Source: an uncultured Pseudomonadota bacterium (GTDB lineage Bacteria; Myxococcota_A; UBA796; SXON01). Taken from it: a DNA stretch of 37,796 bases. Position 1 is the stretch's first letter. Each line of letters starts with the position of its first letter. The position numbers and the translations under genes were made by a program. The DNA lies in contig CAIXRH010000027.1 in NCBI GenBank assembly GCA_903921785.1, forward strand, positions 1 through 37,796. The letters are read 5' to 3'. Below the pieces are notes generated by a model, which saw nothing but the letters and a program-made list of their open reading frames with translations, was not told the origin of the DNA and did no database searches. Of the stretch, positions 31,390-37,796 are shown piece by piece.

Positions 31390-34300
31390 GGCGCACCTCC
31401 GGTGTCACCCGTGTCGCCGGTGCCGGTGTCGCCGCCTCCGTCGATCTGGGGGATCCAGGCGCAGGACGCGTCTTCGAGGCAGGGATCGTCGGAGAGGGTC
31501 TGACCGCCGCTCTTGAAGTACGACGCGATCTGCATCGCCATGAACATCGACATGTCGAAGGACTTGTCCGGCTCGGGGATCGCGAAGCCGTGCTGCCCGT
31601 TGGGGTTCACGTACGGCAGCCGCATGCCGCTGGTGCCCGCCGCGGTGGTGAACGTGAGCCGGAGCGGCGCTTCGGACTGCGCGCCGTAGTCGTCGGTGCC
31701 ATTGTCGAGGTCGTCCGCGTCGAAGAGGCAGGGCGCGCCGTTCGCGCAGGTGTACGGGCCGAACTCTTCCAGCCCCCGCACGACCTGGTGGTCCACCAGG
31801 AAGCGGTCGACTGTCGTGCCGTACCGGTCGTCCACCTCGTCGTCGTTGAGCCAGCCGGCGCCACGCGCCAGGGCGATCTCGGCGTTCACCGAGACGATGC
31901 TGTCGCCCGGGGTGGGCACCAGGAGCATGTTGCGGGGGTTGCCGTCGAACGGGTCCTCGGTGAGGCGGCGGGCGTACGCGATGGGGTCGCCGCCCTCGAG
32001 CACCGCGCCGAAGATGAACGCCGTACGGCGAAGGTCGGGCGTTCCACGCACCTTTCCGAGGCCCTCGGCGGCCGCCACCAGTGGCGCGCCGGCCACGTAG
32101 GTCGCGCCCTGGAACGCGGTGTCCGCGGCCCACTGGTCCACGACCGCGACCTCGTTGCCAGACGCGTCCGTGAACGTGAGCCGGAGCCGGTCGCCGACGC
32201 CGTCGGAGGGGAGGGGATAGCGGCTCCCTTCCGGGGCTCCATCCTCGGGAATGTCCGCCAGCGCCTTCTTCTCCCAGGCGCTCGGGGCGTCGGCCGGGAT
32301 GCCGAGGCGGAAGCGCCCGTCCACCGGCACGTAGCCCTCCGCGACCTCGCCGTTGTCGAGGTTCTCGATGGTGATCTTCCCGCCGGCCGGGAAGCTTGGG
32401 ATCGTCGCCACCGGCAGCTCGACCATGTCGCGCACCGAGTTGACGATCTGCACCACCTGGAGCGAGCCGTCGTCCTGCGGATAGCCGACGAACAACGGCG
32501 ATATGAGCCGCCCGTGCATCGCCTCGACCGCGCCGCCGATCTCCGTGCGCACCGCCACGTCGAGGAGGCCACCGCCGGCGACGATGGGCGACCAGGACTT
32601 CACCTCGTCGATCACGCCGGCCGCCACCGCGGTGTTGATCCCGCCCAGCGATCCGCCGATGACGTCGTACTCCACGTCGGGCCCGCCGATGTCGGGGGTG
32701 CCGTCGCCGTCCCAGTCGCAGGAGATGCCTTCGGAGCCGTCGGGCAACGTCATCTTCCCGGTGCCGCAGGCGCGGAGGCTGTCCACGAACTGGGCGTGGT
32801 CGAGCGCGGCCTGGCGGACCATGTCGCGGGTGTGGAAGGCGTCGGCCGTCCACTGGTCGCCGCCGGAGTCGCCCACGCCGTCGTTGTCGAGGTCCCGGTA
32901 CCGGCTGTCCTTGAGGTGGGTGTAGAACGGGAGCAGGCCGCGAGCGCCGAGGACGGCCTGGAGGAGGGTCTCCTGGTCGGCGTCCACCGTGGGGCCGTGG
33001 CCGGGGTAGTCGAACGCGCAGGTGGCGTAGCCCATGCGGTTGAACGCCCAGGCAAAGCCGAGGAAGTCAAAGCGGCTGGAGCCGTAGCCGTGGCCGAACA
33101 TCACCACGGGCGCGGGCTGCGGCACGTCCTTCGGGAGCACGCACGTGAAGACCACCCGCTCGGAGCGGGCCGAATAGGTGCCGTTGAACGCATCGACCTG
33201 CCAGACGTCGTCGCTGTCGTCGGCGGCGGGCCACGCCACGGGGGTGCCGCCGGGATCGGCGAAGAAGTTGGGGGTGTGGAACGCGCCGCCGACCACGGTC
33301 GAGGCGAAGGCTCCGTAGTTCGCGACAAGCACGTCCGCGCCAGCGCCGTCGAAGAGGCCCACGGCGACGAGGGTCTCCAGCAGCGTGCCCACCGGCAGCG
33401 CCCACGGGGAGGTGCCCGGGATGTCGTCGACCGGCTCGGCTTCGAAGACACCCTCAGGAAAATCCTTGTCCAAGGAGGCGAGGGGACCCTTGCCCAGGAG
33501 CCCCTCGCGGGCGCCGCGGAGGTCGCCCGTCACATCGCCGGTGGTGAACGTCCAGGCGAAGGCCACGTCGTCGGTGGCGAGGCCGAGGTCCGGGAGCGCA
33601 TCCTCGAGCGGGCGGAGCGCCTCGGTCTGCTGGAGGTGGTTCACCCAAGGCCAGGGAGAACGGACCGGATTGCCATCTACGCCCACGAGGCGGTTGGTGA
33701 GCACCACGGCGTAGGTGGTCTTCTCGCGGAGCGGACGGTCCACGCGCAAGAGCAGCGAGTTGGACTCCTTCTCGTAGAACGTGAGCAGGTTCTCCCGGGC
33801 GTCTCCGCCGTCGGGGTACACGTTGGGGTGGTCGAGCACGCCGTCGTTGTCGGTGTCTTCGCCCCAGTCGAGCACGCCGTTGCCGTTCAGGTCTTCTTCC
33901 ACCGTGTCGAAGACCAGCGTGGGCGACGCGGCGCGGCTGTCGTTGGGGAAGTACCGGTCCGACCTGGGAACATCGTACGGGAACCGACCGCGGCCGAGGT
34001 CGAGCGCCACGGGCTTGCCGTAGTCCGGCGAGTCGGGCGTGACGTCGATGACGAAGACCGCGTCGTCCGTGAACGCCTCGGCGCCGAGCTTGGGGTCGTC
34101 CCGGTGGCGGGCGGCGAGCTCGTCGAGGTCGAGCGGCGCGGAGAACGCCACGGAGATCGGCGCATACACGCCGAAGCCGCTGAGGCTGTTGAGCTTCTGT
34201 CGGGCGTCCCTGTCCATCGCGGTGGACGCGTCCGTGGGGATGTTCACCCGGAGGCCGGTGGGGCTCGTGGGGTCGCTGCGCGTGGCCAGGTCGTTGGGGA

Positions 34301-34418
34301 ACGGCAGCTCGGGGAGCGGCTTCGCGTCCCAGTCGACCACCACCAGCGGACCGTCGCCGTCGGGCGTCGCGCGCAGACCTTCGGGGTACGGCGCACAGGC
34401 CGCGAGCAGGAGGAGCAT
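31386..34418 (-). CDS. Large alpha/beta-hydrolase-like lipoprotein
   Basis: A 1010-residue lipoprotein with signal MLLLLAAC (lipobox) at ATG 34418. The N-terminal half has beta-sandwich-like segments (PISVAFSAPLDLDELA, TTYAVVLTNRLVG, VAFAWTFTTGD) as in bacterial Ig-like/SbsA-type domains. A hydrolase part follows with PVVMFGHGYGSSRFDF (about 440) and the nucleophile elbow VIGGSLGG with Ser590. The tail contains Asp-rich loops (DWDGDGTPD) and a terminal GDTGTGDTGDTGG linker-like stretch. The organisation resembles deltaproteobacterial extracellular lipase-like lipoproteins. Substrate is unknown. It is co-transcribed with the outer-membrane gene downstream. Confidence 0.78.
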   Translation of the reverse strand: MLLLLAACAPYPEGLRATPDGDGPLVVVDWDAKPLPELPFPNDLATRSDPTSPTGLRVNIPTDASTAMDRDARQKLNSLSGFGVYAPISVAFSAPLDLDELAARHRDDPKLGAEAFTDDAVFVIDVTPDSPDYGKPVALDLGRGRFPYDVPRSDRYFPNDSRAASPTLVFDTVEEDLNGNGVLDWGEDTDNDGVLDHPNVYPDGGDARENLLTFYEKESNSLLLRVDRPLREKTTYAVVLTNRLVGVDGNPVRSPWPWVNHLQQTEALRPLEDALPDLGLATDDVAFAWTFTTGDVTGDLRGAREGLLGKGPLASLDKDFPEGVFEAEPVDDIPGTSPWALPVGTLLETLVAVGLFDGAGADVLVANYGAFASTVVGGAFHTPNFFADPGGTPVAWPAADDSDDVWQVDAFNGTYSARSERVVFTCVLPKDVPQPAPVVMFGHGYGSSRFDFLGFAWAFNRMGYATCAFDYPGHGPTVDADQETLLQAVLGARGLLPFYTHLKDSRYRDLDNDGVGDSGGDQWTADAFHTRDMVRQAALDHAQFVDSLRACGTGKMTLPDGSEGISCDWDGDGTPDIGGPDVEYDVIGGSLGGINTAVAAGVIDEVKSWSPIVAGGGLLDVAVRTEIGGAVEAMHGRLISPLFVGYPQDDGSLQVVQIVNSVRDMVELPVATIPSFPAGGKITIENLDNGEVAEGYVPVDGRFRLGIPADAPSAWEKKALADIPEDGAPEGSRYPLPSDGVGDRLRLTFTDASGNEVAVVDQWAADTAFQGATYVAGAPLVAAAEGLGKVRGTPDLRRTAFIFGAVLEGGDPIAYARRLTEDPFDGNPRNMLLVPTPGDSIVSVNAEIALARGAGWLNDDEVDDRYGTTVDRFLVDHQVVRGLEEFGPYTCANGAPCLFDADDLDNGTDDYGAQSEAPLRLTFTTAAGTSGMRLPYVNPNGQHGFAIPEPDKSFDMSMFMAMQIASYFKSGGQTLSDDPCLEDASCAWIPQIDGGGDTGTGDTGDTGGAP

Positions 34419-34464
34419 GGACCGCGGGCTATCGCGGAGGGCCCGGCCGCGGGAGGGCTCCTCA

Positions 34465-34487
34465 TCATGGGACGGGGGGCGAAGCCC
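34465..34487. terminator. Strong GC hairpin upstream of the 1010-aa lipoprotein
   Basis: ACGGGGGGC-GAA-GCCCCCCGT, a perfect 9-bp stem with a 3-base loop at about 34467-34487. It lies just outside the promoter side of the minus-strand lipoprotein gene, so it could end transcription entering from the right. No T tract is obvious. Confidence 0.4.
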
Positions 34488-34590
34488 CCCGTAACGCCCC
34501 CCAATCGTGGCCTTCGGAGCGGTGAGCGGGAAGTGGGTGTTTGAGATTCGCTTTTTCCGAAGCGGCGACTCGTCATGGAAGGCGGGCAGG

Positions 34591-34990
34591 GTCGGAGCGC
34601 TCGCGATCGGCATCGCGGAGGAGGCACCGGCGATGGACCAGGCGCTCTGCCTTTGCGCCTTGGCGGCGCTGCGTGACCCTGTGCGGCCGACCCGGCCGTC
34701 GTAGACGAATCCACCACGGAGGGCGCGGAGGGCACGGAGAGGAGAGCAAGTTCCGGGGACACCGAGGGGTCACACCGAGGGGTCAGGCCGATCGCATTCC
34801 TTGTGCACCTCCTGCTTTCACGGCGTTGTTTGCAGCGTCTGCGGCGCCGCGAACCCGCGGCGAGGTTGGGCCGAGCGCATTCTTCTCCTGGGGTCGGCGT
34901 CGGGGAGGAGACACCGGCGATGGACCGGGCGTTCGTTCTTTGCGCCGCTACGGCGCGGCGTGCCCTTGGACGGCACCGCGGTGCCCCACG
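34591..34990. repeat. Duplicated non-coding segments and a G/A-rich low-complexity stretch
   Basis: Two related copies of about 90 bp (near 34591-34690 and 34866-34965) share GGAGGAGRCACCGGCGATGG and TTTGCGCC. Between them lies a G/A-rich stretch (CCACCACGGAGGGCGCGGAG and on, 34711-34745) of a kind found in intergenic DNA of many bacteria. No gene is supported; reading frames here are biased by the repeat composition. Confidence 0.45.
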
Positions 34991-34997
34991 CCGCCCG

Positions 34998-35123
34998 GGG
35001 GCCGCGGAGGCCAAGGATCTCGATGGGTGACGCGGTCACCCCCGGCGATCCTTGGCCTGAGGGGCCGCGGAGGCCAAGGATCTCGATGGGTGACGCGGTC
35101 ACCCCCGGCGATCCTTGGGCTGG
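34998..35123. repeat. Two tandem 63-bp units, each a nested palindrome
   Basis: Units start at 34998 and 35061 with an exact 63-bp period. Each has 12-bp outer arms AGGCCAAGGATC / GATCCTTGGCCT (slightly changed at the end of unit 2) and inner arms GGGTGAC-GCG-GTCACCC, giving a long hairpin with a hairpin inside it. No coding sequence overlaps. Confidence 0.8.
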
Positions 35124-35298
35124 GAGGCTGCGGAGGCCCCGGGTGGAGGGGCCATGGCGATCATAGTTCGCAGGTGAGCTGCAGGTTCGCGGCTTTGTTT
35201 AATGCTTCTTCGGCACGACGAAGTCGTGTCCGCGGGCCAGAGCTCGTGGACTCCGGGGCGGTGAACGCGGGCGGGGGACCGGTCCGCCGATCGCATAC

Positions 35299-35320
35299 TT
35301 GACATAATATACATTATCGG
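35299..35320. promoter_or_regulatory. AT-rich palindromic island
   Basis: TTGACATAATATACATTATC contains an imperfect palindrome (ATAAT / ATTAT arms) and a TTGACA box. It is conspicuous in otherwise GC-rich DNA and lies just before the hairpin repeat block. It could be a promoter or protein-binding site, but no gene starts nearby in a matching direction. Confidence 0.25.
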
Positions 35321-35336
35321 ACGTTGAGGGTAGGGG

Positions 35337-35556
35337 AAGGGGTTGCTGCCGACCGGGCTCCGCCCGGCGGCAGAACCCTTGTTCGACATGCCCCAAGGGC
35401 TGCTGCCGACCGGGCTCCGCCCGGCGGCAGAACCCTTGTTCGACGTGCCCCAAGGGCTGCTGCCGACCGGGCTCCGCCCGGCGGCAGAACCCTTGGATTC
35501 GTCGTCGGCGCCACGGGCCACGCGCTCGGGCTCCGCCCGGCGGCAGAACCCGTGGA
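35337..35556. repeat. Hairpin tandem repeat, about 57-bp period, three full copies plus one diverged
   Basis: Copies begin near 35337, 35395 and 35452. A diverged fourth lies at about 35511-35556. Each forms a hairpin with an outer arm (CAAGGG / CCCTTG), then CTGCCG / CGGCAG and CGGGC-TCC-GCCCG at the tip. In the fourth copy the outer arm becomes CCACGGG / CCCGTGG on both sides, so pairing is kept by matched changes. It lies just downstream of the gene ending at 35590. Confidence 0.8.
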
Positions 35557-35589
35557 TGACGCGTGGGCGCCGGGAGCCGTCGACGAGAG

Positions 35590-36360
35590 CTACCCGTCAA
35601 CCGCCACCGGTCGCAGCAGCAGCGGCTGCTCGAAGAACGGCACCGGTACATCGGGGCCGTTGAAGTCCGGGGCGTAGCCCTCGGCCTCCAGGCGGACCCC
35701 CGCCTTCTCGACCCGGGCGCCAGCGTCGAGCACGGCCCCTTCGATGAGGTCGATCGCGACGCCCGCGAGCAGCTCTCGCAGGAAGCCCACGTTCCGCTCT
35801 GGACCGAAAGCGAGCAGGTCGCGCCGGCCGAACTTCGCCAGGCCGAGCGTGTGGACCATCCACAGCGGCTCCGCGCCGGGGACGCCCTCCAGCTCGCCCG
35901 CGTTCACCTCCCAGGCCGCCGCCAACTCCGGCTGGGCGGGATCGGCGGCGATGACCTCCGCGGCCAGCGTCCAGCGCATGGCGAGCGAGTCCCAGACGCC
36001 GGTAGCGCCGGCCCGACAGAGCACACGAACGACCGCCCAGGCGGCCTGCAGCGCGGACAGATCCGGGGTGCTCGCGCAGCGCCCGCCCACGTCGTACCAG
36101 ACCTGTGCGGCACCGAGCTGCTCCGCCTGTGGGGCGTCGGAGCCGCCCACCAGCGCGTCCGCCCACTCGGCGAACTCGGGGGCCTCCGCCCGCGCGAACA
36201 GCTGCACGCCGAAGCCCTCGGGGAGCGCACGCACGGGCGAACCCTCCTCGAACAACGTGAAGTCCCAGGTGAGCAAGTGGGGCGCGTACACCACGAAGGA
36301 GACGGTGAGCTCGCCGCCCCCCTCGGTGAACAAGGGGCGGGGCCAGGCAGACTGCGACAT
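35590..36360 (-). CDS. Hypothetical protein (possibly DUF4261-like)
   Basis: A 256-residue soluble protein starting at ATG 36360 (MSQSAWPRPLF). Noticeable segments are SFVVYAPHLLTWDFTLFEEG, DSLAMRWTLAAEVIAADP and WMVHTLGLAKFGRRDLLAFG. The last resembles a conserved Thr/Gly-Phe-Gly segment of DUF4261-type proteins, but I am not certain. There is no signal peptide or membrane segment. It stands alone on the minus strand between the hairpin repeats and the beta-propeller gene, and its function is unknown. Confidence 0.7.
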   Translation of the reverse strand: MSQSAWPRPLFTEGGGELTVSFVVYAPHLLTWDFTLFEEGSPVRALPEGFGVQLFARAEAPEFAEWADALVGGSDAPQAEQLGAAQVWYDVGGRCASTPDLSALQAAWAVVRVLCRAGATGVWDSLAMRWTLAAEVIAADPAQPELAAAWEVNAGELEGVPGAEPLWMVHTLGLAKFGRRDLLAFGPERNVGFLRELLAGVAIDLIEGAVLDAGARVEKAGVRLEAEGYAPDFNGPDVPVPFFEQPLLLRPVAVDG

Positions 36361-36553
36361 CTCGGCCCGCTACCCCACGCCGGAAGAATGGCAACGTGGA
36401 CGGGCGCTGCCCGCGCAAAACGCCGCCAAACCCGTCGTCCACCCAGCGCCTTCCCCGACGAATGACGGATCGCCCGGGTTCTCCGCCTTCGCGGCGGCGG
36501 ACTGCTCACGAGCGTCCCGCGGACCACGCGACCGCGCCGCCGACGCCCGTCTT

Positions 36554-36584
36554 GGCTCGCGAGGATGAAGAAGGGCCGGGAGGT
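36554..36584 (+). repeat. GGCTCGCGAGG dispersed repeat, copy 3
   Basis: GGCTCGCGAGGATGAAGAAG followed by GGCCGGGAGG, preceded by GCCGACGCCCGTC. It is in the intergenic gap between two minus-strand genes, the same kind of position as copies 1 and 2. Confidence 0.5.
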
Positions 36585-36634
36585 GGGACCAAAACCCCGC
36601 CTCACGGGGGAGGGAACCCCTCCCCTCGCCTCCC

Positions 36635-37795
36635 CTACGGCTTCCCCACCCAAGGCGGCGCTTCCGGTGCGGCCGGCGCTGCCCGCCCGCGGAGCGCGTA
36701 GAGCATTCCGCCGTTGGAGAGCGCGTAGATGTCGTCCCCCGAGACGGCCGGCGCGGAGCCGAAGCCGGTGAGCCGCGGGCCCGGATCGAGGTGCCAGAGC
36801 TCGACGCCGCTGTCGGGATCGATGAGGTAGATCGTGCTGTCCGTGCTGGCCACGAGCACGCCCTGGTCGGTGACCGACGGAGTGAGCAGCGGGCCGGAGG
36901 AGCCAGAGTCCCACGTCCAGGCCAGGGCGCCGGTGCGCGGGTCGATCTTGCGGAGGCTCCCGTCGCTGCCCGGGTGGTAGACGGTGCTGGCGCTCACGTA
37001 GGGCGCGGCGGCGGCCCCGAACTCCAGCCGCCAGCTCGCGGCGCGAGTGCGGGGATCGAGGTGCAAGAGCGGCTTGGAGTAGCCGGCGACCAGGACCGCG
37101 CCATCTTCCAGGGGAATCGGCGGGGAGATGATGTCGGGGTAGGTCCCCTCCCCCACCACCGACGTCCACTGCTCGGCGCCGTTGTCGCGCGAGAGGGCGA
37201 CGAGGAACCCGTCGGAGAAGCCGGCGTAGACCTTGTCGTCCCGCACCTCGGGCTGCGGGGCGCCGAAGAGCTCCAGGGAGCCGCCGCGCGCGAGGTCGAG
37301 CGGGTGCTGGTAGCGCCAGCGGAGCTCGCCGGTGGCGGCGTCGAGCGCGTAGATCAGCTCGTCGACGTTCGCGAGGTAGACCACCCCGTCGACCACGGTC
37401 GGGGAGCTCACGATCGGCGCGCCGCTGTAGTGTTCCCACTCGCGCACCCAAGCTCCGTTGCGCTGGGTCCACGAGGCGGTGTACCCGGCGGCGTCGCAGA
37501 AGATGACGTGGGCCCCGACAATCACCGGCGCGGAGGCGACCGGCGCGCGGGCCTCCAGCTGGCCGACGAGCTCGCCGTCGGTCCGGGAGAGCACGAGCAG
37601 CGCGTTCGCGCCGCTGTAGCCGAGGAAGATCCGGTCGCCGTCGACCACCGGAGCGCCGGGCTCGGTGGGCGTGGCCACCTCGGGCGCCTGGCCCGGGAGC
37701 CGCACGGCCCAGCGCACCACGGGCAGCGCGGTGAGATGATCCGCGACCACCGGCACCGAGGCCGTTCCGGCCTCGCCGCCGAAGCCCGAGGCCAC
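36635..37795 (-). CDS. PQQ-type beta-propeller protein (BamB-like), 5' end outside window
   Basis: About 386 residues visible; the frame is open to the window edge, and the first codon seen (GTG) may be internal. Repeated blades of the PQQ/BamB type are clear: YALDAATGELRWRY, LVALSRDNGAEQW, LHLDPRTRAASWRL, RKIDPRTGALAWTW, YLIDPDSGVELWHL and YALSNGGMLYAL. These predict a seven- or eight-bladed propeller, probably periplasmic or lipid-anchored through the unseen N-terminus. A BamB-like scaffold or a quinoprotein-like sensor are both possible, and no dehydrogenase active-site signature is seen. Confidence 0.82.
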   Translation of the reverse strand: MASGFGGEAGTASVPVVADHLTALPVVRWAVRLPGQAPEVATPTEPGAPVVDGDRIFLGYSGANALLVLSRTDGELVGQLEARAPVASAPVIVGAHVIFCDAAGYTASWTQRNGAWVREWEHYSGAPIVSSPTVVDGVVYLANVDELIYALDAATGELRWRYQHPLDLARGGSLELFGAPQPEVRDDKVYAGFSDGFLVALSRDNGAEQWTSVVGEGTYPDIISPPIPLEDGAVLVAGYSKPLLHLDPRTRAASWRLEFGAAAAPYVSASTVYHPGSDGSLRKIDPRTGALAWTWDSGSSGPLLTPSVTDQGVLVASTDSTIYLIDPDSGVELWHLDPGPRLTGFGSAPAVSGDDIYALSNGGMLYALRGRAAPAAPEAPPWVGKP

Positions 37796-37796
37796 C

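Noticed and set aside
31590-34544. 984-residue plus-strand open frame opposite the large lipoprotein
   Set aside because: Composition (His/Arg/Val/Gly repeats) and lack of any domain mark it as antisense shadow of the 1010-aa lipoprotein.
34500-35590. Several short ORFs in the repeat region
   Set aside because: They arise from the tandem and G/A-rich repeats, contain repeated peptide blocks, and have no plausible starts or domains.

Overview
This is a very GC-rich bacterial window with strong G/C third-position bias. Lipoproteins are common, many with a short lipobox signal followed by an Asp/Thr/Ser/Gly or Pro/Ala linker. MopE-type Asp/Cys motifs with FG-GAP propellers, an eight-cysteine lipoprotein, a spherulin-4-like lipoprotein and a DUF4423/TIGR02147-type regulator also occur. 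Together these suggest a deltaproteobacterium of the Myxococcota type, probably uncultured. That placement is inference, because no rRNA is present.

Layout. (1) 0-1.4 kb: cytochrome c lipoprotein, a small hypothetical protein and an eight-Cys lipoprotein. (2) 1.8-17.5 kb: an accessory region lying entirely on the 3' side of a tRNA-Leu(CAA) gene (minus strand, 17427-17512). It holds toxin-antitoxin-type modules (two DUF4160/DUF2442-HTH copies plus a third remnant, AbiEi/AbiEii, VapBC, an orphan PF09720-like antitoxin), secreted or lipoprotein genes and a DUF4423 regulator. These are separated by six same-orientation copies (A, B, C, E, G, F from left to right) of a roughly 70-bp imperfect palindrome. 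Five copies are attached to a TGGTGGGGG box (tRNA CCA end on the minus strand) and a minus-strand intrinsic terminator. A seventh partial copy (D) has only the tRNA-end box and terminator. (3) 17.6-22.9 kb: lipoprotein, degenerate receiver protein, valS, spherulin-4-like lipoprotein. (4) 23.0-29.9 kb: surface glycan cluster with a UDP-sugar dehydrogenase (minus), then a four-gene run of flippase-like membrane protein, GT2, methyltransferase and a GT-C/alkaline-phosphatase-superfamily fusion. (5) 29.8-34.4 kb, minus strand: large alpha/beta-hydrolase-like lipoprotein and a predicted outer-membrane protein. (6) 34.4-35.6 kb: non-coding repeat region with nested palindromes and hairpin tandem repeats. 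(7) 35.6-37.8 kb, minus strand: a hypothetical protein and a PQQ-type beta-propeller protein running off the edge.

The most interesting feature is region 2. It looks like a cassette array: modular cargo separated by repeated, structured, one-orientation elements anchored downstream of a tRNA-Leu gene whose own 3' end and terminator are copied into the repeats. The palindrome architecture (paired outer box, unpaired spacer, paired inner box, terminal stem) recalls integron attC sites, but the outer boxes do not fit the usual consensus and no integrase is in the window. A tRNA-end accretion array and a family of small RNA genes are the main alternatives.
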